A DNA stretch of 35,981 nucleotides, from positions 1 through 35,981 of the forward strand of contig DYEY01000032.1 of assembly GCA_020725465.1 (NCBI GenBank), written 5' to 3'. Below, piece by piece: positions 1 to 6,024 of this stretch. Under the pieces are notes generated by a model that saw only the letters and a list, made by a program, of their open reading frames with translations, did not search any database and was not told where the DNA came from. Origin of the DNA: Dethiobacter sp. (GTDB taxonomy: Bacteria; Bacillota; Dethiobacteria; Dethiobacterales; Dethiobacteraceae). How positions within the stretch are numbered: the first letter of the stretch is position 1; every line of letters starts with the position of its first letter. The position numbers were made by a program, and so were the translations under genes.

Positions 1-74
1 AACGGATAGAGTACCAGCAGTACCAGATGACGGTGCACCAGTGGGAACTGGAAAACTATCTTACAAAATTCTAG
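1..74 (+). CDS. glnA: Glutamine synthetase, C-terminal end only (partial)
   Basis: Reading from base 3, the window opens with 23 codons ending at TAG 72-74. The peptide runs R-I-E-Y-Q-Q-Y, then V-H-Q-W-E-L-E-N-Y-L, and ends T-K-F. This matches the usual C-terminus of bacterial glutamine synthetase, where an E-Y-R/Q...V-x-x-W-E-L/I...Y-L pattern precedes the stop. The enzyme makes glutamine from glutamate, ammonia and ATP. The call is supported by the ammonium channel and PII genes that follow on the same strand, a common nitrogen-assimilation grouping. Only the tail is visible, so no catalytic motif can be checked. Confidence 0.75.
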   Translation, partial: RIEYQQYQMTVHQWELENYLTKF

Positions 75-90
75 GACAGAGCAGTCCCAA

Positions 91-130
91 AGGCGAAGGA
101 GCACGGCCGCAGGGCCCGGCACCTTCGCCT
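91..130 (+). terminator. Inverted repeat between glnA and the ammonium channel gene
   Basis: A perfect 9-bp stem (91-99 AGGCGAAGG with 122-130 CCTTCGCCT) encloses a GC-rich 22-base loop. It is followed by ATTAAATTAA, not a real T-run. It could be a weak terminator, an attenuator or an mRNA-end stabiliser between glnA and the downstream genes. It lies only 23 bases before the amt start, so partial read-through is plausible. Confidence 0.45.
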
Positions 131-153
131 ATTAAATTAAGGGAGGAATCAAT

Positions 154-1398
154 ATGACCGAGATGGCCATTGACACGATTTGGGTCTTACTAGCCTCGTT
201 TCTCGTGTTTTTAATGCACGCGGGTTTTACCATGGTGGAGACCGGGTTCACCCGGGCCAAAAACGCCGGCAATATTATCATGAAAAATTTTATGGGGTAC
301 TCCTCCGGCTGCATCGTTTACACCATAGCGGGTTTTGCGGTTATGTTCGGCGTTACCCGCGGAGGGTTGTTCGGCGCCGACGGTTTCCTGGCCAGGGGTG
401 AATTTGCCCACCTTGGCCTTTTGGTGCCGCTGCCCGCTTTCCTGATATTTCAGACTGTCTTTGCAGCCACGGCGGCCACCATCGTCTCGGGAGCCATGGC
501 GGAGCGCACCCGTTTCGGCGCCTACCTGGTTTACAATGTGGGCATTACTGCGTTTATTTACCCGGTGGTGGGCCACTGGGTCTGGGGCGGCGGCTGGCTG
601 GCACAGATAGGATTTATTGACTTTGCCGGTTCCACAGTGGTCCACTCGGTGGGAGGCTGGGCCGCGCTCACCGGCGCCTGGATCCTGGGACCGCGTATCG
701 GCAAGTTCAGCGCCGACGGCAGCCCCAATGCCATTCCCGGCCATAACATCGTGCTGGGTGCCCTGGGCGTGTTTATCCTCTGGTTTGGCTGGTTCGGGTT
801 TAACCCAGGCAGCACGCTGTCGGGCCTTGATCTTACCATCGCGCAAATTGCCCTAAACACCAACATTTCAGCGGCAGCCGGCGCTGTCATGGCCATGGCT
901 TTTTCGTGGCTCCGTTATGGCCGGCCGGATGTGGGCCTGACCCTGAACGGGGCGCTGGCGGGGCTGGTGGGCATAACCGCGGGCTGCGCCGTTGTTGACC
1001 TGGCCGCCTCGGTTTTAATCGGTGCCGGCGCCGGCATTTTAATCATTCTGGGCGTGGAGTTCATTGAGAAAGTGCTCCGGGTCGATGACCCGGTAGGTGC
1101 GGTGGCGGTACACGGCGTCTGCGGAGTTTACGGCACGCTGATGGTGGGGCTGTTTGCCACGGAGGGCGGCCTTTTTTACGGCGGCGGAACAGGCCTTTTG
1201 CTGGTGCAGGCGGCAGGAGTGCTGGCGGTGGCGGCCTGGACGGTGCCGACGGCTTACCTGCTTTTTAAAGCCATCAAGGCTACGGTGGGGCTCCGGGTGC
1301 CGGCCCGGGAGGAAGAGGAAGGCCTGGACCTGGGCGAGCATGGTATTGAGGCTTATGCTGATTTTGTAAAACGCAACACCCAGCCGTTGGCTGGCTGA
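154..1398 (+). CDS. amtB: Ammonium transporter (Amt/AmtB family)
   Basis: Inner-membrane ammonium channel of 414 residues, the usual length for bacterial Amt without a signal peptide. The chain is strongly hydrophobic, with about 11 membrane segments. Family landmarks are visible: the N-terminal G-F-T-M-V-E-T-G segment, the T-V-F-A-A-T-A stretch near 101-107, G-G-G-W near 145-148, and the two pore histidines H164 (V-V-H-S-V-G-G) and H320 (V-A-V-H-G-V-C-G), which match the twin-His pair of E. coli AmtB. The ATG has a good ribosome site (GGGAGG, 141-146). It sits between glnA and a PII gene 13 bases downstream, the classic amtB-PII pair in which PII docks on the channel and blocks it when nitrogen is plentiful. 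Confidence 0.96.
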   Translation: MTEMAIDTIWVLLASFLVFLMHAGFTMVETGFTRAKNAGNIIMKNFMGYSSGCIVYTIAGFAVMFGVTRGGLFGADGFLARGEFAHLGLLVPLPAFLIFQTVFAATAATIVSGAMAERTRFGAYLVYNVGITAFIYPVVGHWVWGGGWLAQIGFIDFAGSTVVHSVGGWAALTGAWILGPRIGKFSADGSPNAIPGHNIVLGALGVFILWFGWFGFNPGSTLSGLDLTIAQIALNTNISAAAGAVMAMAFSWLRYGRPDVGLTLNGALAGLVGITAGCAVVDLAASVLIGAGAGILIILGVEFIEKVLRVDDPVGAVAVHGVCGVYGTLMVGLFATEGGLFYGGGTGLLLVQAAGVLAVAAWTVPTAYLLFKAIKATVGLRVPAREEEEGLDLGEHGIEAYADFVKRNTQPLAG

Positions 1399-1411
1399 AG
1401 GAGGGGCAGAC

Positions 1412-1750
1412 ATGAAAAAGATTACCTGCATTATCCGCCCGGCGAAGCTGGAAGCAGTGAAAGAAAGACTGGGCAGGGAAGGCGTTAAGGGCATGACGGT
1501 GACCCATGTCATCGGCTGCGGCCTGCAGCAGGGTAGGACCGCCCAGTACCGGGGCAATGTTTACGTGGTCAACCTGCTGCCTAAGGTAAAGATAGAGATG
1601 GTGGTGGAAGCAGAGAGGGTAGAGGCAATTATTGACTTGATTATCAGGGAAGCAAAAACCGGGGAAATTGGTGACGGTAAAATCTTTGTGTCGCCGGTGG
1701 AAGACGCCGTCCGCATCCGCACCGGTGAAAGGGGGAAAAACGCTCTCTAA
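1412..1750 (+). CDS. glnK: PII nitrogen regulatory protein (GlnK/GlnB)
   Basis: 112-residue PII signalling protein, the standard length. It starts M-K-K-I-T-C-I-I-R-P and carries the T-loop region Q-Y-R-G-N-V-Y followed by L-L-P-K-V-K-I-E. Near the C-terminus is the conserved G-D-G-K-I-F-V-S-P-V-E-D-A-V-R-I-R-T-G-E segment. The T-loop tyrosine (the uridylylation site in proteobacteria) is kept, but the flanking residues are N-V where family members often have A-E or T-E. PII binds ATP/ADP and 2-oxoglutarate and controls AmtB. The ribosome site GGAGG overlaps the end of amtB, so the two are probably one transcript. GlnK is preferred over GlnB because of the amtB linkage. Confidence 0.93.
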   Translation: MKKITCIIRPAKLEAVKERLGREGVKGMTVTHVIGCGLQQGRTAQYRGNVYVVNLLPKVKIEMVVEAERVEAIIDLIIREAKTGEIGDGKIFVSPVEDAVRIRTGERGKNAL

Positions 1751-1763
1751 GTGCAAGAAGGCA

Positions 1764-1790
1764 GTGTCACCTCCCCCGTCCCCCTGACAC
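1764..1790. repeat. Small inverted-repeat element, variant copy (GGGACGG-core family)
   Basis: GTGTCA at 1764-1769 and TGACAC at 1785-1790 form a 6-bp inverted repeat around a C-rich centre containing CCGTCCCC. On the minus strand the core reads GGGGGACGG. This resembles the copies at 23611-23684 and 32814-32839, which also pair TGACA/TGTCA ends around GGGACGG. It lies between convergent genes (PII and rubredoxin). It is more diverged than the others, so membership is likely but not certain. Confidence 0.5.
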
Positions 1791-1793
1791 GGG

Positions 1794-1826
1794 AAAAGCA
1801 GCCGGTTAAGGCTGCTTCTTTTATTC
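1794..1826. terminator. Bidirectional intrinsic terminator between PII and rubredoxin genes
   Basis: The stem AAGCAGCC (1796-1803) / GGCTGCTT (1810-1817) has loop GGTTAA. On the plus strand it is followed by a T-rich tract (1816-1824), and on the minus strand by TTTT from the AAAA at 1794-1797. It can therefore stop transcription from both convergent genes. The rubredoxin stop codon (1821-1823) lies in its T-tract. Confidence 0.8.
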
Positions 1827-1979
1827 CGGTTCAAACATGTCTTTGCCCACGCCGCATTCGGGGCAGACCCAGTCATCCGGCAGGTCGTTGAACGGGGTGC
1901 CCGGGTCGATGGCGTTATCCGGGTCACCTTCCGCCGGATCGTAGACATAGCCGCAGACAGTGCATACCCACCTCTCCAT
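1821..1979 (-). CDS. Rubredoxin
   Basis: A 52-residue iron protein, the normal rubredoxin length. The two C-x-x-C-G knuckles are present: C-T-V-C-G-Y at 6-10 and C-P-E-C-G-V at 39-43. These four cysteines bind one Fe. The intervening D-P-A-E-G-D and the W-V-C before the second knuckle are also typical. The start is the ATG at 1979 because GGAGG lies 8 bases upstream; an in-frame ATG 33 bases further out has no ribosome site and would add a non-conserved leader. Rubredoxins carry single electrons in the cytoplasm of anaerobes, often to oxygen- or superoxide-detoxifying enzymes. The superoxide dismutase at 3769-4353 is nearby, but a direct link is only inferred. Confidence 0.95.
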   Translation of the reverse strand: MERWVCTVCGYVYDPAEGDPDNAIDPGTPFNDLPDDWVCPECGVGKDMFEPE

Positions 1980-2112
1980 TGCCGATACCTCCTGTCTGAA
2001 GTTTGGTGACATTCTTTTTCTTGCTGCAGGCCCAAAATCCTGCCTTAAAGTGACTTTATTTTGCCTCCGAAGGGATATATAATAAACCTATCTGACAACA
2101 CGAGGTGAAGAC

Positions 2113-2265
2113 ATGTTTCGTAACCTTGCCGTGGCCATATTTATTATACCCAAACTGGTGGTATGGCCGCTGCTTTGGCTTTACCGCTGCCGGCTTAAAA
2201 AGCGCCGCGGTGAATGTGATTGCGGGCAGGAAGAGGACCGGGGGCTAAAAAGCAACGAATGTTAA
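2113..2265 (+). CDS. Small single-span membrane protein, 50 residues, unknown function
   Basis: Not recognised. The ATG follows a good ribosome site (GAGGTG at 2102-2107). The protein begins M-F-R-N-L and has one hydrophobic span (about residues 5-25, A-V-A-I-F-I-I-P...W-P-L-L-W-L). This is followed by a basic stretch (R-C-R-L-K-K-R-R) and an acidic, cysteine-containing tail (C-D-C-G...N-E-C). The basic stretch after the span suggests the C-terminus is inside the cell. A TATAAT (2078-2083) upstream could be a -10, but no good -35 lies at the right spacing. The stop is 17 bases before the DUF1786 gene, so they are probably co-transcribed. The cysteines suggest metal or redox chemistry, but that is speculative. 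Confidence 0.6.
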   Translation: MFRNLAVAIFIIPKLVVWPLLWLYRCRLKKRRGECDCGQEEDRGLKSNEC

Positions 2266-2282
2266 AAGGCTGGTGAACAAAC

Positions 2283-3311
2283 TTGGGCAAGCTGCTGGCA
2301 GTGGATATCGGCGGCGGCACGCAGGACATCCTCCTGTATGACCCGAAAAAAAACCTGGAAAATTGTATACAGCTGGTGCTTCCCGCTCCCACCAGGCTGG
2401 TGGCGGGAAAAATTTCCGCCGCCACCAGGGCGGGGAAGCCGGTATTTTTGTCCGGTACGGTGATGGGCGGCGGCCCGTCGGTGCGGGCGGTCCGTGATCA
2501 CCTGGCGGCTGGCTGCGCCCTTTGGGCTACGCCGGAGGCGGCGCTCACAATCAATGATGACCTGGACCGGGTGGCGGCCATGGGCGTTAAAATTGTGGAC
2601 AGCGCCCCGGAAGAGGCGGTTCTGGTCCGCACCGCCGATATTGATGCGGAAATGTACGCACGGATACTTAAGGAAGTGGGCGAGGATCTCCCCGGCCGTT
2701 TTGCTGTGGCAGTACAGGACCACGGTTTTACTCCGGGCCGCTCCAACCGCGGCTTTCGCTTTAAGATATGGGAAGATTTCATGGCGGCCGGAGGCAGGCT
2801 CAGCGACCTTGCCTATACCGCAGTCCCTCCTCATTTTACCCGCATGCAGGCTGTGCAGGATACCCTGCCCGGAGCGCTGCTGATGGATACCTGCGGCGCC
2901 GCCCTGCTGGGAGCCCTGTATGACCGGCGGGTAAGGGAGGCGGCAGCCGGCGGCGGAGTGGCGGTGGTCAATGTGGGCAACCAACACACCTTTGCGGCGC
3001 TGGTCAGGGGAGAACAAGTGTTTGGGTTGTTCGAGCACCACACCGGGATGATGACCGGCCCGGCTATTGCCGGTTACCTGGCGGAGCTGATGAACGGAAC
3101 GATTGACGGCGGTGCGGTTAAGGAAAACGGTGGGCACGGGGCGGTTTCACCCGACAGGGCGTTTCAGCCGGAGCTGGTGGCGGTGACGGGACCACGGCGT
3201 GACATGCTGGAAGGTTACAGCTATTACTTCCCGGCACCGGGCGGCAACATGATGTTAATGGGGTGTTTCGGCCTGGTGGCGGCGGCAAAGGGAATGGAGG
3301 AGATTAAATAA
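2283..3311 (+). CDS. DUF1786 family protein (ASKHA-like N-terminus)
   Basis: 342 residues, beginning G-K-L-L-A-V-D-I-G-G-G-T-Q-D-I-L-L-Y-D. This start is characteristic of the DUF1786 family and resembles the phosphate-1 loop of actin/Hsp70/sugar-kinase-type ATPases. A second glycine-rich stretch, V-A-V-V-N-V-G-N-Q-H-T-F, lies near 227-238. The family is sometimes annotated as a putative pyruvate-formate-lyase-activating enzyme, but no radical-SAM C-x-x-x-C-x-x-C motif is visible, so that name should not be trusted. The start is a TTG; it places D8 of the DIGGGT motif close to the N-terminus as in relatives, and the next candidate (GTG 2301) would cut the first strand. The stop overlaps the next gene by one base (TAATG). 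Confidence 0.8.
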   Translation: MGKLLAVDIGGGTQDILLYDPKKNLENCIQLVLPAPTRLVAGKISAATRAGKPVFLSGTVMGGGPSVRAVRDHLAAGCALWATPEAALTINDDLDRVAAMGVKIVDSAPEEAVLVRTADIDAEMYARILKEVGEDLPGRFAVAVQDHGFTPGRSNRGFRFKIWEDFMAAGGRLSDLAYTAVPPHFTRMQAVQDTLPGALLMDTCGAALLGALYDRRVREAAAGGGVAVVNVGNQHTFAALVRGEQVFGLFEHHTGMMTGPAIAGYLAELMNGTIDGGAVKENGGHGAVSPDRAFQPELVAVTGPRRDMLEGYSYYFPAPGGNMMLMGCFGLVAAAKGMEEIK

Positions 3312-3736
3312 TGAAACGTGAGTACAAAAAAGGCCGGATCTTTATGGGCAGGCTGCCTTTTGGGGGTGATTTGCTGCTGGAAGTGGAGAAAGCGGCCCGG
3401 GAAAATGGGGTGCGTGTCGGTTTTGTGCGGGTCATCGGGGCAGTCAGCCGTGGCGTGTTTTCCTATTATGACCAGGTGAACAGGGTGTACCGGCATGAAA
3501 GCCTGGATCAGCAGCTGGAGGTACTCTCCTGCCAAGGCAACATCTCGCTGCGGGACGGCCAGGTCAAGGCGCACCTGCATGTTGTCTACTCCGACGAAAA
3601 AGGCCGCTGCACCGGAGGTCATCTTGGTGAAGGGGCGATTATCTTTGCCGGGGAGTTTTACCTGGAAGAACTGCTGGGGGAGGAACTGAGCCGGGGCTTT
3701 GACGAAACCACCGGGCTGCCGCTCTGGGATATGTAA
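3311..3736 (+). CDS. PPC/DUF296-domain protein
   Basis: 141-residue single-domain protein of the PPC (DUF296) family, known from plant AT-hook proteins and widespread in bacteria as a stand-alone domain. The signature is present: H-L-H-V-V-Y-S-D at about 95-102, followed by G-R-C-T-G-G-H-L. The histidines sit where bacterial members bind metal. The N-terminal R-I-F-M-G-R-L-P-F-G-G-D-L also fits. The bacterial function is not established; DNA binding is often assumed. Its ATG overlaps the DUF1786 stop by one base, so the two are translationally coupled and probably act together. The same pairing in relatives would be worth checking. Confidence 0.85.
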   Translation: MKREYKKGRIFMGRLPFGGDLLLEVEKAARENGVRVGFVRVIGAVSRGVFSYYDQVNRVYRHESLDQQLEVLSCQGNISLRDGQVKAHLHVVYSDEKGRCTGGHLGEGAIIFAGEFYLEELLGEELSRGFDETTGLPLWDM

Positions 3737-3737
3737 A

Positions 3738-3758
3738 GGCCTCCCCGCATGGGAGGCC
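3738..3758. terminator. Hairpin between convergent PPC and superoxide dismutase genes
   Basis: A perfect 8-bp stem (3738-3745 GGCCTCCC with 3751-3758 GGGAGGCC) has loop CGCAT. On the minus strand it is followed by TTTACAT, a weak T-run, so it most likely ends the dismutase transcript. On the plus strand there is no clean T-run. Confidence 0.6.
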
Positions 3759-3768
3759 CGTGCTTGGT

Positions 3769-4353
3769 TTACAGGGCTGCCAGGCGCCGGTTGACAGCGT
3801 CCCAGTCGATGACCTTCATAAAGGCATCGATGTAAGGAGCCCGTTTGACACCGTAGTCAATCATGTATGCGTGCTCGTAAGTATCCAAGACCAAAACGGG
3901 TGTGGCGTTCCAGATGGGGCCGAGGTTATGCGAGTCGGAACCGAAATTGTGCAGACGACCGTCGTAGGGGTCATATGCCAGCACCACCCAGCCGCGCACC
4001 GCCAAGCCTGTGGCTTTAAAATCGGTTTCCCAGTTTTCATAAGAACCGAAATCCCGCTCAATCAGCTCCAGGGCCCGGCCAAAAGCGCGCCCGCCCTGAC
4101 CACCTATATTGTCAAAATAATACTCGTGCAGTATAATGCCGTTTAAAGCGAAAGTTTCTTCAATTTTCAGGGCTCGCAGGTCACTGTAAGTCTGGTTGGC
4201 TTTGCTGTGGTCAACCTCTTTTTGCAGCCTGCGGATTTCGTTCAGCTTGTTGACATAGCCGGTATAGAGCACACCGTGATGTTCTTCCAGCTGGCGCCGG
4301 GAAAAGCCCTCCATATCAACGGTTTTGAGTGGTTTCGGTTTGAATTCGGACAT
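3769..4353 (-). CDS. Superoxide dismutase, Fe/Mn family (divergent)
   Basis: 194-residue Fe/Mn-type superoxide dismutase converting superoxide to peroxide and oxygen. The four metal ligands can be placed at H25 (E-E-H-H-G), H76 (I-L-H-E-Y-Y-F), D157 and H161 (D-T-Y-E-H-A-Y). It departs from textbook enzymes: W after the ligand Asp is Y (D-T-Y-E-H rather than D-V-W-E-H), the H-x-x-x-H-H pattern after the first ligand is missing, and the second-shell glutamine of Mn enzymes aligns with H142 (S-D-S-H-N). The ATG has an AGGAGG site and a good promoter. It is probably cytoplasmic, with no signal peptide. The family is secure; metal choice and activity are not. Confidence 0.9.
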   Translation of the reverse strand: MSEFKPKPLKTVDMEGFSRRQLEEHHGVLYTGYVNKLNEIRRLQKEVDHSKANQTYSDLRALKIEETFALNGIILHEYYFDNIGGQGGRAFGRALELIERDFGSYENWETDFKATGLAVRGWVVLAYDPYDGRLHNFGSDSHNLGPIWNATPVLVLDTYEHAYMIDYGVKRAPYIDAFMKVIDWDAVNRRLAAL

Positions 4354-4386
4354 GCGTGGGTTCCTCCTGAAACATGTATTTCCTAT

Positions 4387-4415
4387 ATTATACCAGTATA
4401 ATGAGTTCCCGTAAA
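4387..4415 (-). promoter_or_regulatory. Sigma-A-type promoter for the superoxide dismutase gene
   Basis: On the minus strand a perfect -10 (TATAAT, plus-strand 4387-4392) lies 17 bases downstream of TTTACG (4410-4415), which matches 4 of 6 of the -35 consensus. The ribosome site and ATG follow within about 35 bases, giving a short leader. Confidence 0.65.
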
Positions 4416-4435
4416 GCCACCGGCCTTTTTTCTTC

Positions 4436-4464
4436 TTGAATCAGGGGCAAAGTAATGATAGACT
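4436..4464 (+). promoter_or_regulatory. Candidate sigma-A promoter for the trk operon
   Basis: TTGAAT (4436-4441) and TAGACT (4459-4464) are separated by 17 bases. It lies 23 bases before the start of the 28-residue membrane peptide and is divergent from the dismutase promoter. The -10 matches only 4 of 6. Confidence 0.4.
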
Positions 4465-4486
4465 CAAAGCGCGGGAGGTGTGAGAT

Positions 4487-4573
4487 TTGGACAGACTGCT
4501 GACCATATTGATGTACGGGGGGATTATCGCAGCGGTGGTGCTGCTGATTTTGCGTCGCGGCGGAGGCGGTTGA
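4487..4573 (+). CDS. 28-residue single-span membrane peptide upstream of trkA
   Basis: TTG start with a strong ribosome site (GGGAGGTG, 4473-4480) 6 bases upstream. The product starts (M)-D-R-L-L-T-I-L-M-Y-G-G, continues through a single hydrophobic helix to L-L-I-L-R-R and ends in a G-G-G-G tail. It is too short for most gene finders. Size, topology and position before potassium-uptake genes recall KdpF, the ~29-residue peptide of the Kdp potassium pump, but no sequence similarity is claimed. It could be an accessory subunit of TrkH or a translated leader. The strong ribosome site, the proper hydrophobic helix ending in Arg-Arg and the candidate promoter favour a real product. Confidence 0.55.
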   Translation: MDRLLTILMYGGIIAAVVLLILRRGGGG

Positions 4574-4582
4574 GGCTAGAAT

Positions 4583-4602
4583 AAGACACGGGTGCGTGTC
4601 TT
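4583..4602 (+). promoter_or_regulatory. Stem-loop between the small peptide and trkA
   Basis: A perfect 8-bp stem (4583-4590 AAGACACG / 4595-4602 CGTGTCTT) has a GGTG loop. It is not followed by a T-run, so it is unlikely to be a full terminator. It could be an attenuator, a processing site or a 5'-end stabiliser for the trkA-trkH part of the transcript. Confidence 0.4.
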
Positions 4603-4623
4603 CCAGGGAAACGGGAGGATCAC

Positions 4624-6024
4624 ATGAGGGTTATCATTATCGGTGGCGGCGAAGTGGGAATGGAGCTGGCACGGCGCCTTTCGCCGGATCATGATGTGAT
4701 CATTATCGAGCAAAAAAAACAAATAGCGGCCAAAATAGAAAGCGAGATCGACTGCCAGGTGATGGTGGGCAACGGAGCGTCAATGACGGTGCTGGAAGAG
4801 GCGGGTATCCGCAAGGCGGGCCTGCTTATCGCCGTTACCGAAACCGACGAGGTAAACATGATCGCCTGTATGCTGGCCAAACGCTTCGGCGTGGAGAAAA
4901 ACGTGGCCCGGCTGCGCAACCCTGAATATACCGGCGGCAAGCACGTCCTGAGCAGCGAGCTGACCGGGATTGATTATATAATTAACCCGGAAAGGCTGGC
5001 GGCGGAAGAAATCGCCTATTATATCTTAAATCCCGGTATAGTGGAGAGCGACTACTACGCCGGCGGGCGCATCCACGTTTCCGGCTACAGGGTGGATAAG
5101 TCTTTTCCCCACCTTAACCGCACCCTAAAAGAGGTGAGGATGCCAGCGGGCAGCATTGTTTGCGCCATTGTCAGGAACGGCGAGGTGATTATACCCAGCG
5201 GCCGGGACGAGCTGCTTTTGGGTGATGATGTCTATGTGCTGGGCAAGACCGACGACCGCAGCGTTCTATTCTGGGCGGCGCGCCGTCTGCCGCACTACCA
5301 GCGGATAATTATAGCCGGCGGTGGCCGGGTGGGACTGCAACTGGCGGAATTCCTGGAGTCCAGCCCTTCCTCTCGCGTGTTTTTGAAAATTATCGATAAG
5401 GATGAAGACCGCTGCCAGCAGCTGTCGGAAACATTGCTGCGCACGCAGGTTTATCATGGCGATGTCACCGACGTTAACTTCCTCAGGACGCTGAACATCA
5501 ACGAGGCTGACATCTTTGTGGCGGTGACCGGTGACGACGAAATCAATCTGCTTTCCACCCTGCTGGCCAAAAAGATGGGCACCAAAGCCACCGTATCGGA
5601 GGTTATCCGCAAAGACTACCAGCTGATACTCAGCTCTATCGGGATCGACAGAGTGGTGAGCCCCCGCCTGCTGACAGCCACCATGATCATGAGGCTGGTC
5701 AGCCGGGGCAGCATTGTGGGCAAGACCATCCTGCGTGAGGGGAAAGCGGAAATGCTGGAAGTCCAGGTGCCGGAGGGCACCAGTGTGGCCGGCCGCAAGA
5801 TCAGGGATCTGGGATTGCCCGGAGGCCTGCTGCTGGCGGCCATCGCCCGCAACAACTCCATAATCGTGCCGGACGGCAACGAGCGGATTTTGGAAGGGGA
5901 CCGGGTGGTCTGCTTCGCCCTGCCCGGGCGGGCTGAGACCCTCAACGAAATATTTGCTGGAAGGTATGCCCAGGTCGGTCAGTTTCCCGCCCTGCACAAA
6001 CAGCCAGCAGGTAAAAACCAATGA
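4624..6024 (+). CDS. trkA: Trk potassium uptake regulatory subunit TrkA
   Basis: 466-residue cytoplasmic NAD-binding gating subunit of the Trk potassium channel. It has the full duplicated layout of classical TrkA: RCK_N domain 1 (M-R-V-I-I-I-G-G-G-E-V-G at the start), an RCK_C domain to about 220, a second RCK_N (I-I-I-A-G-G-G-R-V-G-L-Q near 222-235) and a second RCK_C at the end (roughly 370-450). Acidic ends of the second Rossmann strands are seen (I-I-I-E-Q and K-I-I-D-K). The length matches E. coli TrkA rather than the ~220-residue KtrA. A GGGAGG site precedes the ATG, and the stop overlaps the trkH start by four bases (ATGA), so the subunits are translationally coupled. Confidence 0.96.
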   Translation: MRVIIIGGGEVGMELARRLSPDHDVIIIEQKKQIAAKIESEIDCQVMVGNGASMTVLEEAGIRKAGLLIAVTETDEVNMIACMLAKRFGVEKNVARLRNPEYTGGKHVLSSELTGIDYIINPERLAAEEIAYYILNPGIVESDYYAGGRIHVSGYRVDKSFPHLNRTLKEVRMPAGSIVCAIVRNGEVIIPSGRDELLLGDDVYVLGKTDDRSVLFWAARRLPHYQRIIIAGGGRVGLQLAEFLESSPSSRVFLKIIDKDEDRCQQLSETLLRTQVYHGDVTDVNFLRTLNINEADIFVAVTGDDEINLLSTLLAKKMGTKATVSEVIRKDYQLILSSIGIDRVVSPRLLTATMIMRLVSRGSIVGKTILREGKAEMLEVQVPEGTSVAGRKIRDLGLPGGLLLAAIARNNSIIVPDGNERILEGDRVVCFALPGRAETLNEIFAGRYAQVGQFPALHKQPAGKNQ

